Source: Pontiellaceae bacterium B12227
GTDB taxonomy: Bacteria; Verrucomicrobiota; Kiritimatiellia; Kiritimatiellales; Pontiellaceae
DNA length: 64,000 nt
Assembly (NCBI GenBank): GCA_029432775.1
Contig: JAROAZ010000009.1
Location: 1-64,000 of the forward strand
Reading direction: 5' to 3'
The position numbers and the translations under genes were made by a program. This document shows positions 41,984 through 48,826 of the stretch, piece after piece. Each line of letters begins with the position of its first letter. The stretch's first letter is position 1. The notes under the pieces are model-generated. The model had not been told where the DNA came from. It ran no database searches and worked only from the letters and a program-made list of their open reading frames with translations.

Positions 41984-43192
41984 ATGAAAGTGGTACTCGC
42001 CTATTCCGGAGGTCTTGACACAACGGTGTTGCTGACCTGGCTCCAGGAAAAATATAACGCAGAAGTCATCTGCTACTGCTCCAATGTCGGGCAGGAAGAG
42101 GAACTCGACGGCCTCGAAGAAAAAGCCATGAAGCACGGTGCGGTGAAGTGTTATGTGGACGATGTTCAGGAAGAGTTTGCGGCTGATTACATCTATCCGA
42201 TGATGCAGGCCAATGCGATTTATGAAGGCACCTACCTGCTGGGCACCTCCATTGCCCGCCCGCTGATTGCCAAGCGCATGATTGATATCGCCAAGGCCGA
42301 GGGCGCCGAAGCCATCTGCCACGGTGCAACCGGCAAGGGTAACGATCAGGTTCGTTTCGAACTGACGGCGTATGCACTGATGCCCGACGTGAAAGTGATT
42401 GCTCCCTGGCGCATGCCGGAAGATTTCCCGTTCGAAGGCCGTACGGATATGATCAACTATCTGGAAGAGCGCGGCATTCCGACCACCGTATCGGCGGCCA
42501 AGCCCTATTCGATGGACCGCAATATGCTGCACATCAGCTTCGAAGGCGGCATTCTGGAAGATCCGTGGAATGAGCCCGATGAGGATATGTGGTGCATGAC
42601 CAAGCCGCTGAGCCAGGCCGCTGATGAGCCTGAAAATGTTGAAATCAGCTTTGAAAAAGGCATTCCGGTTGCCGTGAACGGCGAAAAACTCGGTGCTGCA
42701 GCATTGCTGAAAAAGCTGAATGCCCTCGGTTGCGAGCACGCAGTCGGCCGGATCGACATCGTCGAAAACCGCTTCACCGGCATGAAGGACCGCGGTGTAT
42801 ATGAAACGCCCGGCGGAACAATTCTGCAGCACGCACACCGTGCGCTGGAATCCATCTGCATGGACCGGGAAGTCATGCACATGCGCGACGGCTTCATTTC
42901 CAAATATGCCACACTCGTTTATAACGGGTTCTGGTTTGCTCCCGAGCGCGAAATGCTGCAGTCGGCGATCACCCAGAGTCAGGAAACGGTCACCGGCGAT
43001 GTGCGCGTTAAGCTCTACAAGGGCGGTGTACATGTCAGCGGACGTCGTTCCCCGTATTCGCTCTACAGCCCGGAGCTCGTGAGCTTCGACGAAGCCGGCG
43101 GATACGATCAGTCCGACGCAACCGGATTCATCAAACTCAATGCTCTGCGTTTGCGCGTGGGTGCCACGATGAAGACAAAGATGAACGGATAA
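41984..43192 (+). CDS. argG: Argininosuccinate synthase
   Basis: A 402-aa ArgG that joins citrulline and aspartate with ATP. Marks: the N-terminal ATP site [19 protein letters not shown], then [46 protein letters not shown] and [19 protein letters not shown]. The 108-base spacer upstream shows no gene. A terminator made from the dispersed palindrome follows. Confidence 0.98.
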   Translation: MKVVLAYSGGLDTTVLLTWLQEKYNAEVICYCSNVGQEEELDGLEEKAMKHGAVKCYVDDVQEEFAADYIYPMMQANAIYEGTYLLGTSIARPLIAKRMIDIAKAEGAEAICHGATGKGNDQVRFELTAYALMPDVKVIAPWRMPEDFPFEGRTDMINYLEERGIPTTVSAAKPYSMDRNMLHISFEGGILEDPWNEPDEDMWCMTKPLSQAADEPENVEISFEKGIPVAVNGEKLGAAALLKKLNALGCEHAVGRIDIVENRFTGMKDRGVYETPGGTILQHAHRALESICMDREVMHMRDGFISKYATLVYNGFWFAPEREMLQSAITQSQETVTGDVRVKLYKGGVHVSGRRSPYSLYSPELVSFDEAGGYDQSDATGFIKLNALRLRVGATMKTKMNG

Positions 43193-43199
43193 GCAACGC

Positions 43200-43214
43200 T
43201 TCCAGGCATTGGAA
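43200..43214. repeat. TTCCA-N5-TGGAA copy
   Basis: TTCCAGGCATTGGAA, seven bases after argG. It is the first of three copies in 69 bases. Confidence 0.95.
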
Positions 43215-43216
43215 AG

Positions 43217-43249
43217 GGTTTTTCCAATCATTGGAAAAGCCCTTTTTTG
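43217..43249 (+). terminator. Terminator after argG whose stem is the dispersed palindrome
   Basis: GGGTTTTTCCAAT-C-ATTGGAAAAGCCC followed by TTTTTT. The TTCCAATCATTGGAA palindrome at 43222-43236 forms the upper stem. Confidence 0.85.
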
Positions 43250-43253
43250 TGTC

Positions 43254-43268
43254 TTCCAAACATTGGAA
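43254..43268. repeat. TTCCA-N5-TGGAA copy overlapping the lysA -35 region
   Basis: TTCCAAACATTGGAA. Its right arm TTGGAA is 16 bases before TATAGT and could act as a -35 hexamer. Confidence 0.9.
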
Positions 43269-43290
43269 ACACAGGGGGTTCGTGTATAGT
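43263..43290 (+). promoter_or_regulatory. Possible promoter of lysA
   Basis: TTGGAA (43263-43268) and TATAGT (43285-43290) are 16 bases apart, about 27 bases before the lysA ATG. The -35 is part of the dispersed palindrome. Confidence 0.45.
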
Positions 43291-43316
43291 CCGCCATTAT
43301 TTTTCAGGAGAAGATC

Positions 43317-44582
43317 ATGACAGAAAAGAAAATTCCAGTTAGCAGAGAGCGGTTGGAGGAACTGACGCAACAGTTTCCGACCCCATTTCATATATACGAT
43401 GAAAAAGGCATTCGTGATAACGCGAAGCGTTTGAAAGCGGCTTTTTCCTGGAATCCGGGATTCAAAGAGTATTTCGCGGTTAAAGCCGCTCCGAACCCGT
43501 ATCTCATGTCGATTCTGAAGGCGGAAGGCTTCGGGGCCGACTGCTCATCCTACGGCGAACTGATTCTATCTGAGAAAGTCGGTGTGGTGGGGGAGGATAT
43601 CATCTTCACCTCAAACGACACGCCGGCCTATGAATATCAGAAAGCCAAAGAGCTGGGTGCGATCATCAATCTCGATGATATTTCACACATCCAATATCTG
43701 GAAGACCATGTTGGTCTGCCGGAGCTGGTTTGCTGTCGCTACAACCCGGGACCGCTGAAGGCCGGCAATGCCATTATCGGCCATCCGGAAGAAGCAAAAT
43801 ACGGGTTTACCCGTGAGCAGCTGTTTGAAGGCTACCGCATCCTGCGCGATAAAGGCGTGAAGCGTTTTGGTCTGCACACCATGGTGGCATCGAACGAATT
43901 GGAAGTCAGCTATTTCATCGAAACGGCCCATATGCTGTTCGAACTGGTGGGCGAGCTTTCGGCCGAGCTGGGCATTGAATTTGAATTCGTGAACCTCGGT
44001 GGCGGAATCGGTATCCCATACAAACCCGAAGAAGATGCCGTCGATCTGGCCGCGCTCGGACAAGGCGTGAAAAAGCTCTATGATGAACTGATCATCGGAA
44101 AAGGGCTGAATCCGTTGGATATCCGGTTGGAATGCGGACGGATGATTACGGGGCCTTATGGCTATCTGGTCGGTCGCGTGCTGCATAAAAAGAATACCTA
44201 CAAACAGTATGTGGGTCTCGATGCCTGCATGGCCAACCTGATGCGTCCGGGCATGTACGGCGCGTATCATCATGTGAATGTGGCGGGTAAAGAAGATCAG
44301 CCGGCCGATTTTATTTGTGACGTAACCGGCTCGCTGTGTGAGAACAATGATAAATTCACCATCGATCGGCCGCTGCAACCTGTCGACGTCGGTGATCTGG
44401 TTGTGATTCATGATGCCGGTGCGCATGGCCATTCCATGGGCTTTAACTACAACGCAAAATTGCGTTCAGCGGAATTGTTACTACGTGAAAGCGGCGAGGT
44501 GATTCAGATCCGCCGCGCGGAAACATTGGAAGATCATTTTGCGACGCTCGATCTCGAAGGCCTTTCTGGCTTCGAAGCGTAA
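43317..44582 (+). CDS. lysA: Diaminopimelate decarboxylase
   Basis: A 421-aa PLP decarboxylase, last step of lysine synthesis. The PLP lysine is in YFAVKAAPNP, the glycine-rich phosphate site in VNLGGGIGIPY, and the substrate residues in ECGRMITGPYGYLVGRV and GAHGHSMGFNYNAKLR. AGGAGAAGATC precedes the ATG. dapA follows after 10 bases. Confidence 0.93.
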   Translation: MTEKKIPVSRERLEELTQQFPTPFHIYDEKGIRDNAKRLKAAFSWNPGFKEYFAVKAAPNPYLMSILKAEGFGADCSSYGELILSEKVGVVGEDIIFTSNDTPAYEYQKAKELGAIINLDDISHIQYLEDHVGLPELVCCRYNPGPLKAGNAIIGHPEEAKYGFTREQLFEGYRILRDKGVKRFGLHTMVASNELEVSYFIETAHMLFELVGELSAELGIEFEFVNLGGGIGIPYKPEEDAVDLAALGQGVKKLYDELIIGKGLNPLDIRLECGRMITGPYGYLVGRVLHKKNTYKQYVGLDACMANLMRPGMYGAYHHVNVAGKEDQPADFICDVTGSLCENNDKFTIDRPLQPVDVGDLVVIHDAGAHGHSMGFNYNAKLRSAELLLRESGEVIQIRRAETLEDHFATLDLEGLSGFEA

Positions 44583-44592
44583 GGAGAAAAAT

Positions 44593-45462
44593 ATGTATTT
44601 TACAGGGGTATACACAGCACTGGTCACACCATTTGCTGAGGATGGATCGGTTGACTTCCAACAGTTGGAAGAACTGGTCGAATTTAACATCGCGGGTGGG
44701 GTTTCAGGTATTGTTCCGGTTGGAACCACTGGTGAATCGCCGACCTTGCGACCGAAAGAACATCTGCAGGTTATTAAAACGGTGGTGGATGTGGCGGCGG
44801 GCCGTGTGAAAATCATGGCCGGTACCGGTGCGAACTCGACGGCCGAAGCGGTTGAATTGACCGAGGCGGCGGCAGCATTCGGGATCGACGGAACGCTTCA
44901 GGTGACGCCTTACTATAACAAGCCCAACAACTCGGGCCTGATTCAGCATTTCTCTGCCGTCGCCGATATCGGTGTGCCGGTGGTTCTCTATAATGTTCCG
45001 GGCCGCTCTGCCCTGGAGATTCCATTGGACGTGGTGGCCGAGCTGGCGCAGCACGAACATATCGTTTCTGTGAAAGAAGCGGCGGGCTCGGTGCAGCGCG
45101 TAACGGACATTAAAAAACGCTGCGATATTGAAGTGATGTCGGGCGACGACTCGCTGGCCCTGGCAATGATTCGCGAAGGCGGGTGCGGGGTCATTTCGGT
45201 GGCATCGAACATTATTCCTTCCGAAGTTTCCGCACTCGTTGCGGCCGCGTTGGAAGGAAATTTTGATGAAGCGCAGGCGCTGCACGATCAGTATGCGCAA
45301 CTGTTTGAAGATATCTTTATCGACACCAACCCGATTCCGATCAAAGCCGCCATGGCCATGAAAGGCATGATTGCTGAAACCTATCGCCTGCCGATGTGTT
45401 CCACAACGGCTGAAAATAAAGCGGTGCTGCGTGCATCGCTCGAAGCTGCAGGAGTGCTCTAA
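44593..45462 (+). CDS. dapA: 4-hydroxy-tetrahydrodipicolinate synthase
   Basis: A 289-aa DapA condensing pyruvate and aspartate semialdehyde. Marks: GTTGESPTL, the active-site Tyr in YNVPGRSALEIP and the Schiff-base Lys in VSVKEAAGS. AAGGAG precedes the ATG at 44593. Its stop overlaps dapB as TAATG. The palindrome inside it encodes FQQLE near the N-terminus. Confidence 0.97.
   Translation: MYFTGVYTALVTPFAEDGSVDFQQLEELVEFNIAGGVSGIVPVGTTGESPTLRPKEHLQVIKTVVDVAAGRVKIMAGTGANSTAEAVELTEAAAAFGIDGTLQVTPYYNKPNNSGLIQHFSAVADIGVPVVLYNVPGRSALEIPLDVVAELAQHEHIVSVKEAAGSVQRVTDIKKRCDIEVMSGDDSLALAMIREGGCGVISVASNIIPSEVSALVAAALEGNFDEAQALHDQYAQLFEDIFIDTNPIPIKAAMAMKGMIAETYRLPMCSTTAENKAVLRASLEAAGVL
44656..44670. repeat. 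TTCCA-N5-TGGAA copy inside dapA
   Basis: TTCCAACAGTTGGAA, encoding FQQLE. Confidence 0.95.
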
Positions 45463-46283
45463 TGGCTAAGGTGGTAATTCAAGGCGCATGCGGCCGCATG
45501 GGCAAAGCACTGATCCGTTGCATCCTGGAAGAAAAAGTCCAGGGGTTGGAACTTTTTGGCGCGGTGGATATGGCCGAAGTTCCAGGCATTGGAACCGATG
45601 CCGGTTTGATGGCTGGCTGCAAAGAAGCCGGGATCAAGGTGATCTCTGATCTGGCCGAAGTCGGTCCGGCAGCCGATGTGATCATTGAATTTTCATCGCC
45701 GACTGCCACCGCAGCCAATGCGGCCCGTATTGCGGAGTGGGGCACCGCCTGGGTAATCGGTACCACGGGACTGAGCGAAGACGAGATCGCTGCGGTTGAA
45801 GCCGCCGCTGAAAAGACGGCGGTGGTCCTGTCCGGCAACATGAGCCTGGGCATTAACCTGCTCTGCCATTTGGTTGAAATCGGTGCTCGTTCGCTGAAGG
45901 ACAAAGGCTACGACATTGAAGTACTTGAAAGTCATCACAATCTGAAGAAGGATTCGCCGAGCGGAACCGCGCTGATGCTCGGGCAGGCGGCGGCCGATGG
46001 CTATGACTGGAATCTGAAAGAAGTTCAGGTGGATGGACGAACCGGACTGCCGGGTGAACGTCCTGAAAAAGAAATCGGTTTCCATGCCATACGCGGCGGT
46101 GATATTGTGGGCGACCACACCGTCATGATGGCCGGGGTGGGCGAGCTGCTGGAGTTGTCGCACCGGGCAACCAGTCGCGATGTATTTGCCATTGGTGCTT
46201 TGCAGGCGGCCGTATGGGTTGCTGAAAAAGAAGCCAGGCTCTACACCATGAAAGATGCGATGCGGCATGTTTTAGGGCTATGA
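45462..46283 (+). CDS. dapB: 4-hydroxy-tetrahydrodipicolinate reductase
   Basis: A 273-aa DapB, the next step after DapA. The NAD(P) site is VIQGACGRMGKALI and the active-site region is ESHHNLKKDSPSGTALML. GDHTVMMAGVGELLELSHRA is the C-terminal family motif. It ends the arg-lys run and is followed by a terminator at 46308-46340. The palindrome inside it encodes VPGIG. Confidence 0.97.
   Translation: MAKVVIQGACGRMGKALIRCILEEKVQGLELFGAVDMAEVPGIGTDAGLMAGCKEAGIKVISDLAEVGPAADVIIEFSSPTATAANAARIAEWGTAWVIGTTGLSEDEIAAVEAAAEKTAVVLSGNMSLGINLLCHLVEIGARSLKDKGYDIEVLESHHNLKKDSPSGTALMLGQAAADGYDWNLKEVQVDGRTGLPGERPEKEIGFHAIRGGDIVGDHTVMMAGVGELLELSHRATSRDVFAIGALQAAVWVAEKEARLYTMKDAMRHVLGL
45590..45604. repeat. 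TTCCA-N5-TGGAA copy inside dapB
   Basis: TTCCAGGCATTGGAA, encoding VPGIGT. Confidence 0.95.
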
Positions 46284-46307
46284 TGAGTGACGATTGAGTC
46301 GTGAACA

Positions 46308-46340
46308 ACAGCGGTTTATTTCGGTCTGCCGCTTTTTTTT
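46308..46340 (+). terminator. Terminator after dapB
   Basis: A stem of AGCGG and CCGCT with a U-run of eight. Flanked by the CGTGA...CATGCCTCACG repeat family (46285-46306 and 46348-46373). Confidence 0.7.
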
Positions 46341-46374
46341 TATTCTCATGCCTCACGTTTCATTCGTCACGCCT

Positions 46375-47334
46375 TTAAACATCCCGTGCACAGCGGAATC
46401 CGAGGTTGCCGGTGGAGGAGTCGGGGGTGTTGGAGGTGCGGGCGGCCACGCGGTAGCGGTTGCAGTAGGAGTCGTGGCAGAGATAGGAACCTCCGCGGTT
46501 AACGCGCCTGTCGCCGGATTCCGGGCCGATCGGATTGTCCCTGGGCCCTGAGAGATGATAGTCGGGGCTCCACCAATCGAACACCCATTCCCAGGCATTG
46601 CCGGCCATGTTATAGAGTCCGTATCCGTTGGGTTGATAGGCATCAACCGGGGCCGTGCCGATGAAGCCGTCTTCTCCGGAGTTATAGGTCGGGAATTTTC
46701 CCTGGAAAATATTGCATTGGTGTTCGCCGTTGGGCATCAGCTCATCGCCCCAGACATAACGTTTCCCTTCCAGGCCGCCGCGGGCCGCATATTCCACTTC
46801 GGCTTCCGTCGGCAGCCGTTTGCCCGCCCATTCACAGTAGGCCAGAGCATCGCGATAGGATACGTGGGTAACCGGATTATTTTCCAATCCCTGGAAATCG
46901 GAATCGGGACCAAAAGGATGCGCCCAGTCGGCGCCTTCCACGTTATACCACCATTCCAGTCCCATCACGGTACGACCCAGCATATCCAGCGTGCGCTTTT
47001 GGCTCGGCGAGAGCAGCAGGTGGAATACATAGGAATAACCGAACTTCTGCGCGTCCGTTATATAGTTCGTTGCGGATATAAATGCGGCGAATTCAGCATT
47101 CGAGACGGCATATTGATCGATATAAAAGGGGGCGAGTGTAATTTCGCGGATCGGCCCCTCGCCATCGTCCGGATAGCCGATGTCATCGTCTGTTCCCATA
47201 AGAAAGGGGCCGCCATCGAGGAGCGTCATATGGTCTGTTGAGCCGGATGAAATGCGTCTAAACGGTTTGCCTTGGTGGCCGTCGTCGCATTCAGATCTTT
47301 TCTCGCCAGGTGTGCAGCAGCTTCCTTTACCCAT
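46375..47334 (-). CDS. Formylglycine-generating enzyme (sulfatase activator)
   Basis: A 319-aa protein of the SUMF1/FGE family. Unlike generic FGE-sulfatase-domain proteins it keeps the copper-binding catalytic cysteine pair in RGGSYLCHDSYCNRYRVAAR, the exact pattern of true formylglycine-generating enzymes that convert the sulfatase active-site Cys. MGTDDDIGYPDDGEGPIREI and RLPTEAEVEYAARGG complete the fold. An N-terminal CCTP motif is present. No sulfatase gene is in the window, so it serves enzymes encoded elsewhere. The palindrome inside encodes FQGLE. Confidence 0.9.
   Translation of the reverse strand: MGKGSCCTPGEKRSECDDGHQGKPFRRISSGSTDHMTLLDGGPFLMGTDDDIGYPDDGEGPIREITLAPFYIDQYAVSNAEFAAFISATNYITDAQKFGYSYVFHLLLSPSQKRTLDMLGRTVMGLEWWYNVEGADWAHPFGPDSDFQGLENNPVTHVSYRDALAYCEWAGKRLPTEAEVEYAARGGLEGKRYVWGDELMPNGEHQCNIFQGKFPTYNSGEDGFIGTAPVDAYQPNGYGLYNMAGNAWEWVFDWWSPDYHLSGPRDNPIGPESGDRRVNRGGSYLCHDSYCNRYRVAARTSNTPDSSTGNLGFRCARDV
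46882..46896. repeat. TTCCA-N5-TGGAA copy inside the formylglycine-generating enzyme gene
   Basis: TTCCAATCCCTGGAA, encoding FQGLE. Confidence 0.95.
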
Positions 47335-47451
47335 CCGTCCGTTCCTTTAAATAAAACCAAAACAGTCATATAACCGCCGCCTGCAGTTTCAGCCAGTAAA
47401 AAGCGACTAATTCAGATCTTCTATTGTCTCGTTTGCGGTCATCGCTTATGG

Positions 47452-47466
47452 TTCCAACCTATGGAA
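47452..47466 (+). repeat. TTCCA-N5-TGGAA copy over the NERD start codon
   Basis: TTCCAACCTATGGAA; its ATG at 47461 is the predicted start. Confidence 0.95.
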
Positions 47467-48195
47467 ACCCCGACTGAATCTTTAAGTGCAAAATTTGCAA
47501 AAGTCTATGGCAGCCCCGGCGAAGCTCCCCGTGTACTCGGCCTGTTGCGTGCTTTCTGGCCGCTGTTGGTCATCTGTTTTGTGACCGGCTATCTGTTGCG
47601 CGCCTGGTTCCCGCGCCCCTACCTGAGTGTTTCAACGGTGGGCGTTCTCTTTTTTCTCGTGGCCGTTGCGGCGGCCATTCTGTTGGCCTGGGGCGACCGT
47701 CGGCTCGGTAATTTTCTTAAGGGAGCCAAAGGAGAGGAATGGGTGGCGCACGAGCTGGCTTTCCTGAGTTCGGACTACACCGTTTTTAACGGACTGCGGT
47801 TTGGCGGTGGAAAAGAGAACTTTGACCATATCATCGTCGGCCCGGCGGGGGTTTTTGTGGTGGAAACCAAAAACTGGAAGGGCTCTATTGAGTTCCGCGA
47901 CGGCAAGCTCTATGCCGGAGGAAAGGAGCCCTCCCGGCCGCCGCTGAAACAAGTGAAGGCCGCAACGGCTGAACTCGTTGCCTTTATTGATGATGCCGGT
48001 TGCGGTGAGGTGCCGGTCCACTCGGTGCTGTGTTTTCTGGGAACCAAACTTCCCGAAGAGGTCATGAACGTCAACGGGGTCGTTGTCTGCAAGGGCGAAA
48101 GGCTGATCGAGGTTGCGCAGGAAACATTTGATGAACCGGTCTCGCTAGGCCTGCGGGAGCAGGTGGTTCATGAACTGCTGAAAGTTATTGGATAG
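47461..48195 (+). CDS. NERD-domain membrane protein
   Basis: A 244-aa protein with two N-terminal membrane helices (about 31-50 and 58-78) and a NERD (nuclease-related) domain: GAKGEEWVAHELAFL, NFDHIIVGPAGVFVVETKNWKGSIEF. The Asp and E-T-K residues match the endonuclease-like core. The function is unknown. The ATG at 47461 lies inside a copy of the dispersed palindrome (47452-47466), with no Shine-Dalgarno sequence. Confidence 0.82.
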   Translation: METPTESLSAKFAKVYGSPGEAPRVLGLLRAFWPLLVICFVTGYLLRAWFPRPYLSVSTVGVLFFLVAVAAAILLAWGDRRLGNFLKGAKGEEWVAHELAFLSSDYTVFNGLRFGGGKENFDHIIVGPAGVFVVETKNWKGSIEFRDGKLYAGGKEPSRPPLKQVKAATAELVAFIDDAGCGEVPVHSVLCFLGTKLPEEVMNVNGVVVCKGERLIEVAQETFDEPVSLGLREQVVHELLKVIG

Positions 48196-48211
48196 TTAAA
48201 GGAGACGTCTG

Positions 48212-48754
48212 ATGAAGACACTGATTCCGATTGCGAATGGCTCTGAAGAAATGGAAGCCGTCATACTGATTGATACCCTGCGCCGCGCTGAATTTGATGT
48301 GACCGTTGCGGGACTTACTGCCGGGACCATTGTCGCTTCCCGTGGCGTTGAATTACTTCCGGACGTTACCTGGGCAGAGATTAATCCAGCTGATTTCGAT
48401 ATCCTCTTGCTGCCCGGCGGATTTGGCGGAACCGAGGCCTTCATGCAGCATGGCGGCGTTCAGCAGGCGATCAAAGATTTTAACGCGGCCGGCAAATGGT
48501 TCGGTTGCATCTGCGCGGCCGCGTTGGCGCTAAACGAGGCCGGAGTGCTTGAAGGTAAGAAATTCACCTGCTATCCGGGTGTGGAGGCTCATCTGCCTCC
48601 TGAAATACAACCCCTCGATGAAATCGTCGTAGTCGATGGCAAGCTTATCACCAGTCAGGGGCCAGGCACGGCCTTCGAGTTTGCACTGAAGGTTATTGCC
48701 GAATGCGGAAGCCCGAACCTCTCCGCCGAAGTCCGGGCGGGCCTGCTGCTTTAA
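48212..48754 (+). CDS. DJ-1/PfpI family protein
   Basis: A 180-aa DJ-1/ThiJ protein: IPIANGSEEMEAVILIDTLRRAEFDVTVAGL with the conserved Glu, and the reactive cysteine in WFGCICAAALAL. Family members act as glyoxalases, deglycases or chaperones, or handle thiol stress; which one cannot be read. AAAGGAGA precedes the ATG, 16 bases after the NERD gene. Confidence 0.9.
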   Translation: MKTLIPIANGSEEMEAVILIDTLRRAEFDVTVAGLTAGTIVASRGVELLPDVTWAEINPADFDILLLPGGFGGTEAFMQHGGVQQAIKDFNAAGKWFGCICAAALALNEAGVLEGKKFTCYPGVEAHLPPEIQPLDEIVVVDGKLITSQGPGTAFEFALKVIAECGSPNLSAEVRAGLLL

Positions 48755-48759
48755 CTCTC

Positions 48760-48825
48760 GCAAAGGCGCAAAGAGTTGTTTGATTAGCGCCTTTGCGGCT
48801 TGAGCGAAGCGGGCGAGAGATAGAT
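48760..48825. repeat. Inverted repeat between the DJ-1 gene and tex
   Basis: CTCTCGCAAAGGCGCAAAG and the later CGCCTTTGCG and GCGAGAG are complementary. It may serve as a terminator for both convergent genes, though no T-run is obvious. Confidence 0.5.
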
Positions 48826-48826
48826 T

